Origin: UMGS1519 sp963621885
GTDB lineage: Bacteria; Actinomycetota; Coriobacteriia; Coriobacteriales; Eggerthellaceae
Assembly (NCBI GenBank): GCA_963621885.1
Contig: CAVFFT010000016.1
Location: 1-40,069 of the forward strand
Length of the DNA: 40,069 bases
Direction: 5' to 3'
Position numbers and translations under genes: made by a program. Positions 7,606-15,668 of the stretch are shown here, in pieces. How positions within the stretch are numbered: position 1 is the stretch's first letter; each line of letters begins with the position of its first letter. Below the pieces are notes generated by a model. That model searched no databases. It was not told the origin of the DNA and saw only the letters and a program-made list of their open reading frames with translations.

Positions 7606-8529
7606 TTGGATACCAACGAAAACGCTCAGGCGATGACCTTCCAGGACATCATCCTGGCATTGCAGCACTATTGGGCGCAACAGGGGTGCGTCATTCTGCA
7701 GCCTTATGACGGGCAGGTGGGTGCCGCGACAAACCACTGGGCGACGCTTCTCCGTTCGCTCGGTCCCGACGTGTGGCGCACCGCCTATGTGCAGGGCTGC
7801 CGTCGTCCCGCGGATGGCCGCTATGGCGAAAACCCCAACAGGCTTCAGCACTACTATCAGTTCCAGGTGCTGATCAAGCCGTCGCCCGACAACATCCAGG
7901 AGCTCTATCTGGGCTCCCTGCGCGCTATCGGCATCGACACCGACAAGCATGACGTGCGTTTCGTCGAGGACGACTGGGAAAGCCCCTCGCTTGGCGCCTG
8001 GGGTCTCGGCTGGGAAGTCTGGCTTGATGGCATGGAGGTGACGCAGTTCACCTACTTCCAGCAGGTGGGCGGCTTCGAATGCAAGCCGGTCGCTTCCGAG
8101 CTCGCCTATGGCCTCGAGCGTCTGACGATGTACATCCAGGGCGTCGACGACTTCCGCGATATCGTGTGGGCGCGCGGCGCGGATGGCACCGTGTTCACCT
8201 ATGGCGATGTCTACCTGGAGAACGAGCGCGAGCAGTCGAAGTACAACTTCGAAACGGCCGACACCGACATGCTGTTCCAGCATTTCAGCGATTACGAGAA
8301 GGAGGCGCATCGCGCCCTCGAGGCGGCCGAGCCGTTGGCGGCCTACGACTACGTGCTGAAGTGCTGCCATACCTTCAATCTGCTTGACGCGCGCGGCGTC
8401 ATTTCCGCAACGGAGCGCATGGCGTACATGTTGCGAGTGCGCGCGATGGCAAAGGACACCTGCGCAAGCTACCTTGAGCATGTCGTGGGCATAGACGCGG
8501 GTGATGATGAGGAGGCCTCGAATGAATAG
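7606..8529 (+). CDS. glyQ: Glycyl-tRNA synthetase alpha subunit
   Basis: Catalytic alpha chain of the alpha2beta2 glycyl-tRNA synthetase. It activates glycine with ATP and needs GlyS for tRNA recognition. About 307 aa, with the near-invariant blocks DGRYGENPNRLQHYYQFQV, KPSPDNIQELYLGSL, WESPSLGAWGLGWEVWL and GMEVTQFTYFQQVGG. The TTG at 7606 is preferred because AGGAGGAG stands directly before it; the next candidate is an ATG at 7633 with no ribosome site. The 98-base gap after lepB holds no T-box motif. Most Actinobacteria use a one-chain GlyRS, so the two-subunit type fits a Coriobacteriia-like or Firmicutes-like origin. Confidence 0.96.
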   Translation: MDTNENAQAMTFQDIILALQHYWAQQGCVILQPYDGQVGAATNHWATLLRSLGPDVWRTAYVQGCRRPADGRYGENPNRLQHYYQFQVLIKPSPDNIQELYLGSLRAIGIDTDKHDVRFVEDDWESPSLGAWGLGWEVWLDGMEVTQFTYFQQVGGFECKPVASELAYGLERLTMYIQGVDDFRDIVWARGADGTVFTYGDVYLENEREQSKYNFETADTDMLFQHFSDYEKEAHRALEAAEPLAAYDYVLKCCHTFNLLDARGVISATERMAYMLRVRAMAKDTCASYLEHVVGIDAGDDEEASNE

Positions 8530-10597
8530 GCATGTTCTGGCATTTGAGATTGGAACCGAGGAGATTCCCGCATTCGACCTGGTCGGTGCTGAAAAGCAGC
8601 TTGCCCAGATGGTGCCTGCGCGCCTCGAAGCTGCCCGCATTCCCTTCGAGTCCGTCGAGATTCACACGACTCCGCGCCGCCTTATCGTGATCGTGCGCGA
8701 CATCGCGGACGAGACGCCGGCGGTGAACGAGGAGTTCAAGGGCCCGCGTGCCTCCATCGCGTTTGATGCCGACGGCAATCCGACGAAGGCCGCTGTCGGC
8801 TTCGCGCGTGGCAAGGGCATTCCCGTGGAAGCGCTCGAGCGCCGCGTGGTCGATGGCGACGAGTACATCTTCGCGCGCCGCGAGATTCCCGCGGCAAAGG
8901 TGAAGGGCCTGCTCCCCGAGATTCTCGCAGGCCTCATTCCCGACCTGAAATGGCCCCGCTCCATGCATTGGGGAAACTACGACGAGACCTTCTCGCGTCC
9001 GGTGCGCTATCTGCTCGCCCTGCTCGATGACGAGGTTGTTCCCGTTCATTGGTCGCAGCTTGATGCGGACCGCCTGACCGCGGGCCATCGGGTGCTTTCC
9101 CGTGGCATGCATGAGGTCGCCACGGCGGATGCGCTGCTTGACGTGCTGCGCGAGAATCGCGTTATTCCGAATATGGCGGAACGTGAGGCGGCCATTCGCG
9201 CGGGCGTTGAGGCGATCGAGAAGGAGACGGGCTGCCGTGCCGAGCTTCCTGAAAAGACGCTCACCGAGGTAATCAATCTTTCGGAATACCCGCAGGCGCT
9301 GTGCGCTCGTTTCGACGAGGAATTCCTGCAGGTTCCCGAAGAGATCATCGTCGACGCGATGCTCATGCATCAGCGCTATTTCCCGCTTTACGACGAGGCG
9401 GGCAAGCTGACGAACAACTTCATCATCGTCTCGAATGGCGACCCGGCCTATGCCGGCAACATCATCGCCGGCAACGAGCGCGTCGTGCGTGCGCGCCTTG
9501 ATGATGCGAAGTTCTTCTACGAGGAGGACCTCAAGCGTCCGCTCGAGTCGTATGTCGAAAAGCTCGACCAGGTGGTGTTCCAGGAGAAGCTGGGTACGGT
9601 GCGTGACAAGGCGAAGCGTCTTGTCGTTCTCGCTGATGCGCTTGCCGCTGATGCCGGCCTCAACGAGACCGATGCCAACGACCTGCGCCGCGCCGCGCTT
9701 CTGTGCAAGGCCGACCTCGTGACGAATGCCGTTATCGAGTTCACGTCGGTTCAGGGCGTCATGGGCTCCTATTACGCAACGGCCTCGGGCGAAACCGAGC
9801 AGGTCGCCCGCGCGATTGGCGAGCATTACCAGCCGCGTTTCGCGGGCGATGCACTTCCTGTTGGCGTGGTGGGTCAGCTCACGGCCTTCGCCGACAAGCT
9901 CGACACCATCTGCGGCCTCTTCGCGGCCGATCAGGCACCGACGGGTTCGAAGGACCCCTTCGCGCTGCGCCGTCAGGCGATCGGCATCGTCAACATGCTG
10001 ATGGCGGGTCTTCCCGTTTCGCTGGAGAAGGCGATTGACGCTTCGCTTGCCACCTTCGAGGGCATCGAATTCGACCGTGAAAAGACCCGTGCGGAAGTGA
10101 TCGACTTCTTTGTGACGCGTACCCGTGTCATCTGCAAGGAGGAGGGCATCGCGCCGGACGTCATCGAGGCCGTGCTTGCCGCGGGCGTTGTCGAGCCGGC
10201 GGTCATCGACCAGCGCACCCATGCGCTGACCGCGATTCGCGAGGAATCCCCCGAGGAGATGGACGACCTTGCGACCGCCTATGCGCGCGCGAACAATCTG
10301 CGTGACCCGGAGGTTGGCACCGAGCTTGACGAGAACGCCCTTGCAGGCGCGTCGCTTGCGCTTTACCAGGCGGTTCAGTCCGCGCGGACGGATGTGAACG
10401 CCGCGCTTGAGGCGACCGATTACGCGAGCGCGCTGAAGGCCCTTGCGGCTCTGCGCGCCCCGATCGACGCCTTCTTCGACGAGGTGAAGGTGATGGCCGA
10501 CGACGAGGAGGAGCGTGCGAACAACCTCAGGCTTCTGAACGCTTTCGTCGAGCTGTTCTCGCATGTGGCCGACTTCGGAAAGATGGCGCGCAAGTAG
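8522..10597 (+). CDS. glyS: Glycyl-tRNA synthetase beta subunit
   Basis: Beta chain of the tetrameric glycyl-tRNA synthetase, responsible for tRNA-Gly binding. The 691-aa product begins with the family signature VLAFEIGTEEIPAFDL. It continues with the B-domain core (RPVRYLLALLD, HRVLSRG, MLMHQRYFPLYD, NNFIIVSNGD, ERVVRARLDDAKFFYEED) and an HD-like region (LCKADLVTNAVIEFTSVQG, then DPFALRRQAIGIV). It ends in a DALR-type anticodon-binding domain. The ATG overlaps the last 8 bases of glyQ and is preceded by GAGGAGG, so the subunits are coupled for equal output. A strong terminator follows within 75 bases. Confidence 0.97.
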   Translation: MNRHVLAFEIGTEEIPAFDLVGAEKQLAQMVPARLEAARIPFESVEIHTTPRRLIVIVRDIADETPAVNEEFKGPRASIAFDADGNPTKAAVGFARGKGIPVEALERRVVDGDEYIFARREIPAAKVKGLLPEILAGLIPDLKWPRSMHWGNYDETFSRPVRYLLALLDDEVVPVHWSQLDADRLTAGHRVLSRGMHEVATADALLDVLRENRVIPNMAEREAAIRAGVEAIEKETGCRAELPEKTLTEVINLSEYPQALCARFDEEFLQVPEEIIVDAMLMHQRYFPLYDEAGKLTNNFIIVSNGDPAYAGNIIAGNERVVRARLDDAKFFYEEDLKRPLESYVEKLDQVVFQEKLGTVRDKAKRLVVLADALAADAGLNETDANDLRRAALLCKADLVTNAVIEFTSVQGVMGSYYATASGETEQVARAIGEHYQPRFAGDALPVGVVGQLTAFADKLDTICGLFAADQAPTGSKDPFALRRQAIGIVNMLMAGLPVSLEKAIDASLATFEGIEFDREKTRAEVIDFFVTRTRVICKEEGIAPDVIEAVLAAGVVEPAVIDQRTHALTAIREESPEEMDDLATAYARANNLRDPEVGTELDENALAGASLALYQAVQSARTDVNAALEATDYASALKALAALRAPIDAFFDEVKVMADDEEERANNLRLLNAFVELFSHVADFGKMARK

Positions 10598-10640
10598 CCT
10601 GTCATACCGCGTTTTACGAGAGCGATCCCCATATGAGCGA

Positions 10641-10673
10641 CCCCCTTGCCGTTATTTCTGGCAAGGGGGTTTC
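10641..10673 (+). terminator. Rho-independent terminator after glyS
   Basis: A perfect 10-bp stem CCCCCTTGCC (10641-10650) / GGCAAGGGGG (10660-10669) with a 9-base loop is followed by TTTCTTGCGTTTT. It closes the glyQ-glyS unit. Confidence 0.88.
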
Positions 10674-10932
10674 TTGCGTTTTGGATCGCGAAAGCGCTCT
10701 CGGCGGGCTCGCTGAACTCGCCGGTGCTTCTGACGTGGAGCTTTGCATTTACGGCCAATTTTCGCTTGCTGCGGTGGGCGCGAAAAGATGGCTTTCATAG
10801 CCTCTTCGACACATCTTTGTATATGTAAAGTAAGAGATTGGTAACGGATTTGTTGTGCTAGAGTGAATTTGTTTGCGACGACTGGTTGTTCTGTCGAGCA
10901 TGTAATGCATCTGACGAGGAAGGGACGGTAAG
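10674..10932 (+). promoter_or_regulatory. ppdK upstream region with predicted promoter
   Basis: This stretch has no gene and is unusually AT-rich from about 10795 to 10880 compared with the surroundings. The best promoter candidate is TTGGTA (10838-10843) with an extended -10 TGCTAGAGT (10856-10864, hexamer spacing 15), giving a leader of about 60 bases. A second pair, TTCGAC (10805-10810) and TAAAGT (10826-10831), is also spaced 15 bp. No riboswitch motif was recognised. Confidence 0.42.
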
Positions 10933-13665
10933 GTGGATTCTGTGAAACGAATATTCAAGTTCGGCAAAGACGAGAACGGGAACAATGCGACCGAGGCGAA
11001 CGTCGACATGAAATATGTCGTCGGCGGCAAGGGTGCGAATCTCGCGGAGATGGCAAACCTTGGCCTGCCGGTGCCTCCGGGATTCAGCATTTCCTGTCAG
11101 ACCTGCATGGAGTACGCCAATGGCGGAAACACCTGGCCTGAGGGAGTTCTCGACGAGATTCACGAGTACAAGCTCGATCTCGAGCGTCGCGTGGGCAAGA
11201 AGCTCGGCGACACCGAAGACCCGCTGCTTGTCTCCGTGCGCTCTGGCGCGCCGATGTCCATGCCGGGCATGATGGACACCGTTTTGAATCTTGGTTTGAA
11301 CGACGAGTCCGTGAAGGGTCTCATCAAGCAGACGGACAATCCGCGCTTCGCGTGGGACTCCTACCGTCGCTTCATCCAGATGTTCTCGAATGTGGTCATG
11401 GGAACCGATGGCGACCTGTACGAGGATGCCATCAAGGCGATGAAGGAGCGTCGCGGCGTCGCAAGCGATACCGACCTGACCGCTGAGGACCTCGAAGAGC
11501 TCGTGGCGGAATTCAAGGAGATCTTCTCCCAGAACGTGAGCGCCGATGAGCATCCCGACCTCGTGATCGACGGGAAGGTCACGTTCCCGCAGGACACGAG
11601 CGTGCAGCTCCAGAAGGCGATCGAAGCCGTTTTCGGTTCGTGGAACAACCCGCGTGCCGTGCTGTACCGCAAGCAGAACAAGATCGACGATGATCTGGGC
11701 ACCGCCGTCAACGTGCAGGTGATGGTGTTTGGCAACAAGGGAAACACCTCCGCGACCGGCGTGGCTTTCACGCGCGACGCGGCGACTGGCAAGAAGGAAT
11801 TCTACGGCGACTTCCTGGTGAACGCCCAGGGCGAAGACGTGGTTGCCGGCATCCGCAACACGAGCCCCATTTCTGACCTTAAGATTCAGCCCGGCCTTGA
11901 AGAGGCGGGTCGCGAACTCGAGGAGATCTTCGGCATTCTCGAAGATCATTATCGCGACATGATGGACATCGAGTTCACGATTGAGCAGGGCAAACTCTAC
12001 ATGCTCCAGACGCGCGTGGGCAAGCGTACCGCGACCGCCGCGCTGCGCATCGCCATCGAGATGGTGAAAGAGGGCATGATCGACGAGAAGACCGCCGTTC
12101 AGCGCGTCCAGCCTGAGCAGCTTGATCAGCTCCTGCATCCGCAGATCGCCAAGAACGCCAAGAAGAACGTTATCGCGACCGGATTGAACGCGAGCCCGGG
12201 TGCTGCTGTGGGCCAGGCTGTCTTCAGCTCGGCGGACGCGGTGGCGCAGGCGGAAGCGGGCGTGAAGACCGTGCTCGTGCGCTGGGAGACGACCCCCGAC
12301 GACCTTTCCGGCATGATTGCCGCAGAGGGCATTCTCACGAGCCATGGTGGCAAGACCTCTCACGCCGCGGTTATCGCGCGCGGCATGGGCGCTCCTTGCG
12401 TGTGCGGCGTCGACACGCTCAAGATCGACGCGGCAGCGAAGCAGGCGGCGGTTGCCGGAACCGACATCGTCATCAAGGAAGGCGATATCATCTCGATCGA
12501 CGGTATGACGGGCGAGGTTATGCTCGGTGCCGTTGAGCTGGTCGAGCCCGAGATGACGGGCGATCTGGGAACGCTGCTTGAGTGGGCCGACAAGTACCGC
12601 CGCATGGGCGTGCGTGCGAACGCCGACAACCCGGCGGACGCGCAGCTTTCGCGCGACATGGGCGCCGAGGGCATTGGCCTGTGCCGTACCGAGCACATGT
12701 TCCTGGGCGACCGCAAGCAGATCGTCGCCGACATGATCCTGTCCGAGAAGGGCAGCGCGGAATACAACGCCGCTCTCGACAAGCTGTACGAGGCTCAGCA
12801 GGGCGATTACTACGAGATGCTCAAGGCGATGGACGGCCTGCCGGTCATCATCCGCCTGCTCGACCCGCCGCTGCATGAGTTCCTTCCCGCGCCGCGCGAT
12901 CTGGCTGTGGAAGTTGCCGCGGGCGAAGCGCTTGGCAAGGACATGTCCGAGCAGAAGAAGCTTCTCGCCGCCGCTGATGCGATGGCTGAAATGAACCCGA
13001 TGCTCGGCCTGCGCGGCTGCCGTCTGGGCATTGTGATGCCCGGCCTGTCCGCGATGCAGGTGCGCGCAATCGCGACCGCCACGGCGCGCCTCGTGAAGGA
13101 GGGCTTCAAGCCTGAGCCCGAGGTCATGATTCCGCTCGTCTCCATGGAGACCGAGCTCAACTACGTGCGTGGCGAGGCTGAGGCGGCCATCAAGGAAGTC
13201 GAAGAGCGCGATGGTGTCGATCTGTCCTTCATTCAGATCGGTACGATGATCGAGCTGCCGCGTGCGGCGGTCATGGCGGGTGAAATCGCCGAGGATGCCG
13301 ACTTCTTCAGCTTCGGCACGAACGACCTCACGCAGACGACCTTCGGCTTCAGCCGCGACGACGTCGAGGGCAAGTTCTTCAAGGATTACGAGAGCCTGAA
13401 GATCATGAAGGTGAACCCCTTCGCTACCGTTGATGACGGCGTGGTGAAGCTCATTGATATCGCCGTGAAGGAAGGCCGCGCGACGAAGCCCGAGCTGACC
13501 GTCGGCGTGTGCGGCGAGCATGGTGGCGACCCCGACTCCATCATGAAGTTCGACCGGGTGGGCCTGAACTACGTGTCCTGCTCGCCTTATCGCGTGCCTC
13601 TTGCGCGCCTTGCGGCGGCGCAGGCGACGCTCGCTCAGGAAAGCGCTCACGTGCAAGACAAGTAG
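10933..13665 (+). CDS. ppdK: Pyruvate, phosphate dikinase
   Basis: Interconverts PEP + AMP + PPi and pyruvate + ATP + Pi. In anaerobes it can serve glycolytic ATP gain from PPi or gluconeogenic PEP synthesis. The 910-aa protein has all three modules: an N-terminal nucleotide-binding domain (VVGGKGANLAEM, SVRSGAPMSMPGMMDTVLNL), the swivelling phosphohistidine domain with His near residue 477 (LTSHGGKTSHAAVIARG), and the C-terminal PEP-binding barrel (EGIGLCRTEHMFLG, LRGCRLGI, SFGTNDLTQTTFG, GVCGEHGGDP). Length is normal. The GTG at 10933 has AAGGGAC upstream; a second in-frame GTG nine bases later is also possible. The gene is monocistronic between two terminators. The PPDK regulatory kinase gene is not seen next to it. 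Confidence 0.97.
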   Translation: MDSVKRIFKFGKDENGNNATEANVDMKYVVGGKGANLAEMANLGLPVPPGFSISCQTCMEYANGGNTWPEGVLDEIHEYKLDLERRVGKKLGDTEDPLLVSVRSGAPMSMPGMMDTVLNLGLNDESVKGLIKQTDNPRFAWDSYRRFIQMFSNVVMGTDGDLYEDAIKAMKERRGVASDTDLTAEDLEELVAEFKEIFSQNVSADEHPDLVIDGKVTFPQDTSVQLQKAIEAVFGSWNNPRAVLYRKQNKIDDDLGTAVNVQVMVFGNKGNTSATGVAFTRDAATGKKEFYGDFLVNAQGEDVVAGIRNTSPISDLKIQPGLEEAGRELEEIFGILEDHYRDMMDIEFTIEQGKLYMLQTRVGKRTATAALRIAIEMVKEGMIDEKTAVQRVQPEQLDQLLHPQIAKNAKKNVIATGLNASPGAAVGQAVFSSADAVAQAEAGVKTVLVRWETTPDDLSGMIAAEGILTSHGGKTSHAAVIARGMGAPCVCGVDTLKIDAAAKQAAVAGTDIVIKEGDIISIDGMTGEVMLGAVELVEPEMTGDLGTLLEWADKYRRMGVRANADNPADAQLSRDMGAEGIGLCRTEHMFLGDRKQIVADMILSEKGSAEYNAALDKLYEAQQGDYYEMLKAMDGLPVIIRLLDPPLHEFLPAPRDLAVEVAAGEALGKDMSEQKKLLAAADAMAEMNPMLGLRGCRLGIVMPGLSAMQVRAIATATARLVKEGFKPEPEVMIPLVSMETELNYVRGEAEAAIKEVEERDGVDLSFIQIGTMIELPRAAVMAGEIAEDADFFSFGTNDLTQTTFGFSRDDVEGKFFKDYESLKIMKVNPFATVDDGVVKLIDIAVKEGRATKPELTVGVCGEHGGDPDSIMKFDRVGLNYVSCSPYRVPLARLAAAQATLAQESAHVQDK

Positions 13666-13697
13666 GCGTGACTCGCAGTAGCTACTGAGAGCGCGTG

Positions 13698-13739
13698 GCG
13701 CCCGGAGGCCGAACTTGGTTTCGGCTCCGGGCGCTTTTT
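13698..13739 (+). terminator. Rho-independent terminator after ppdK
   Basis: GCGCCCGGA (13698-13706) pairs with TCCGGGCGC (13726-13734), extended inward by GCCGAA/TTCGGC-like pairing, and is followed by five T residues. Strong stem and canonical tail. Confidence 0.92.
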
Positions 13740-13780
13740 CGTGTCTGGGCTTTGTGGCGCGGCAGCAGACGACGAATCGC

Positions 13781-13970
13781 CTTGGCGGGTAAGAGTTGCG
13801 GATGCAGACGCAGAATTCCTCCGGTGCGTGGGAGCTGCATGCGACATGCCGGGTGGGCGAGAGTTGCGCGCGGTGAGCCGGGCACGCGGGTGCGGACTCC
13901 ATGCGGCGGGCCGGTTGTGCGGCCGCGAATGCCGAAACGCCGTGGCGGGTAAGAGTTGCGCGCGCGACGT
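13781..13970. repeat. Degenerate tandem array, about 30-bp period, ppdK-ackA spacer
   Basis: Between the ppdK terminator and ackA lie about six diverged units beginning CCGG/CCGT at roughly 13781, 13821, 13849, 13878, 13911 and 13940. The best-conserved block, GGCGGGTAAGAGTTGCG, occurs at 13784-13800 and 13944-13960, with a variant GGTGGGCGAGAGTTGCG at 13852-13868. Unit length varies from 28 to 40 bp. No coding potential with family similarity is seen. The last 110 bases before ackA hold a 6-bp hairpin (GCTGCT 14012 / AGCAGC 14032) but no convincing promoter hexamers. Confidence 0.6.
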
Positions 13971-14084
13971 CTTTGCGTTCTAATTCAGACACGGGAAAGC
14001 GCGAAGGCGCGGCTGCTCCCATTATGGTGAAAGCAGCTGAAGGCCCGTGCCATCGCGCAATGTCATGCAACAGGGGAGTCGTCT

Positions 14085-15305
14085 ATGCTTGTTTTCGTCG
14101 TGAACGCGGGAAGCTCAACGCTGAAGTGCCAGCTTATCGAAACTGATGGCAAGAAATGCCTGATGAAGGCCTTGGCTGAAAAGATCGGAAACCCCGATTC
14201 GTCGCTGTCCGTCAAGTATCCGCCCGCGAAGGAGAAGAAGCATTTCGACACGGCGGGCCTTCCTATCGCGGAATGCCTCGAAAAGCTGCTCGGAATCTTG
14301 TGCAGCGATCCGGAGAGTCCCATTCACGCGCTTTCCGATATCGACGCGGTGGGCAACCGCATCGTTTCCGGCGGCGAGTATTTCAAACACTCGGTTCTCA
14401 TCGACGACGAGAATTTCCCCCTGATCCAGAAATGCGAGGAGCTCGCGCCCCTGCATAATCCGCCGGCTGACGCCTGCATCATAATGCTGCGCAAGCTCTT
14501 GCCGAACACGCCTCAGGCGGCGGTTTTCGACACCGCATTCCACCAGACCATGCCGCCACGGGCATACATGTATCCGCTTCCCTTGAAGTATTACGATGAG
14601 TATCGGATCCGCCGTTACGGCGCCCATGGCACCAGCCACCGCTATGCCTCGCAGCGTGCCGCCGACATGCTTGGCCGCAAGATCGAGCATATGGGCATCA
14701 TCACCTGCCATTTGGGTTCGGGCGGATCAATCTGCGCGGTGAGCGACGGCAAATCGATTGACACGACGATGGGTTTCACGCCGCTTGAAGGCCTGATGAT
14801 GGGCACGCGTTCCGGCTCCATCGACCCCGCCATTGTGACCTACCTCATGAGACGCGAAGACCTGAGCTACAACGAGATGGATGCCATTCTGAATAAGGAA
14901 TCGGGCGTCCTTGGCATCTCGGGCATTTCCTCCGACATGCGCGACGTCACCACCGCCGCCCATGAGGGCAACGAGCGCGCCCAGCTTGCCATCGACATGT
15001 ACGTGTATGCGGTGCAGAAGGCCATCGGCTCCTACTTCGCCGTTATGACGCACACCGACGCGGTGGTGCTGACTGCGGGCGTCGGCGAGAACTCGGCGGA
15101 GCTACGTGAGCGCATTTTCGCTGGTCTCGCGCATATGGGCATGATTCTCGACAAGGAGAGAAACGACTTCACCGGCGCGATTGGCGAGGACCGCATCGTC
15201 TCCATCGACGACAGCCCTATCAAGATCATCGTGGTCACCGCAGATGAGGAGACGCGCATCGCGCGCGATACGGCGGCGCTTGTATCCGGCGAGGACGTGC
15301 ATTAG
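14085..15305 (+). CDS. ackA: Acetate kinase
   Basis: Transfers phosphate from acetyl phosphate to ADP, giving ATP and acetate, the usual last step of fermentative ATP synthesis; reversible. The 406-aa protein (family about 400) starts with the ASKHA phosphate motif FVVNAGSSTLKCQL. It has FDTAFHQTMPPRAYMYPLP, RRYGAHGTSHRYAS, CHLGSGGSICAV, DTTMGFTPLEGLMMGTRSG and the adenosine motif LTAGVGENSAELRERI. The ATG is preceded by CAGGGGAG. A phosphotransacetylase gene, its usual operon mate, is not adjacent, so acetyl phosphate must come from elsewhere. It stands alone between two repeat-bearing spacers. Confidence 0.97.
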   Translation: MLVFVVNAGSSTLKCQLIETDGKKCLMKALAEKIGNPDSSLSVKYPPAKEKKHFDTAGLPIAECLEKLLGILCSDPESPIHALSDIDAVGNRIVSGGEYFKHSVLIDDENFPLIQKCEELAPLHNPPADACIIMLRKLLPNTPQAAVFDTAFHQTMPPRAYMYPLPLKYYDEYRIRRYGAHGTSHRYASQRAADMLGRKIEHMGIITCHLGSGGSICAVSDGKSIDTTMGFTPLEGLMMGTRSGSIDPAIVTYLMRREDLSYNEMDAILNKESGVLGISGISSDMRDVTTAAHEGNERAQLAIDMYVYAVQKAIGSYFAVMTHTDAVVLTAGVGENSAELRERIFAGLAHMGMILDKERNDFTGAIGEDRIVSIDDSPIKIIVVTADEETRIARDTAALVSGEDVH

Positions 15306-15419
15306 GGCGTTCTTCAGAACATGCATTAAGGGCTTTCTACGGTTCGATCACGCTTGAACCCGGCGTGCGTGCCTGTTCATGCGCGAAAGGACGTGCGCGG
15401 AGCGGGATGCGCGTGGGTC

Positions 15420-15590
15420 TTTTCGCATGGTCAGCAGGGCAGGGAAGAGCCTGCTTGTGAGTGCTCATGTTCTGTCACGCGCCGCTGGCGATCGTGCCTG
15501 ACAGAACGCTTCTCCTGTGATGCTCACATGCGATTGCGAACCGCCGCTTGTGAGCGCTCATGTTCTGTCGCGCGCCGCTGCTCGTGGGTG
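15420..15590. repeat. Tandem repeat, 31-bp period, ackA-thrS spacer
   Basis: A 35-base block beginning GCTTGTGAG occurs at 15453-15487 and again at 15546-15580 with only two mismatches, 93 bp (three times 31) apart. Weaker units can be registered near 15484 and 15515 (the latter with TGTGATGCTCACATG). TGACAGAAC at 15499-15507 is the inverse of GTTCTGTCA at 15469-15477, so a 9-bp hairpin is possible. The rest of the 363-bp spacer shows no gene, no T-box and no clear terminator after ackA. A run of AT-rich sequence at 15594-15630 probably holds the thrS promoter. Confidence 0.7.
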
Positions 15591-15668
15591 CTTTTTGTCT
15601 ATTGCTGCATATCGCCATTTATTGGGGTATCCTTACGCCTTAGGTTGCGAACATGAAAGAGGTTGGAC

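Noticed and set aside
8399..10564. 721-codon minus-strand open frame opposite glyS
   Set aside because: Shadow of glyQ/glyS with no start signal and no recognisable domain; the same applies to the long minus-strand frames opposite smc, ffh, thrS and helD.
10858..14070. 1070-codon open frame on the minus strand opposite ppdK
   Set aside because: It is the antisense shadow of ppdK, kept open by high-GC third positions. Its translation is Arg/His/Leu-rich without any family motif and it runs through a terminator and the repeat array.
15469..15507. Terminator of ackA
   Set aside because: The 9-bp GTTCTGTCA/TGACAGAAC pairing has a 21-base loop and no T tract, and it belongs to the repeat array.
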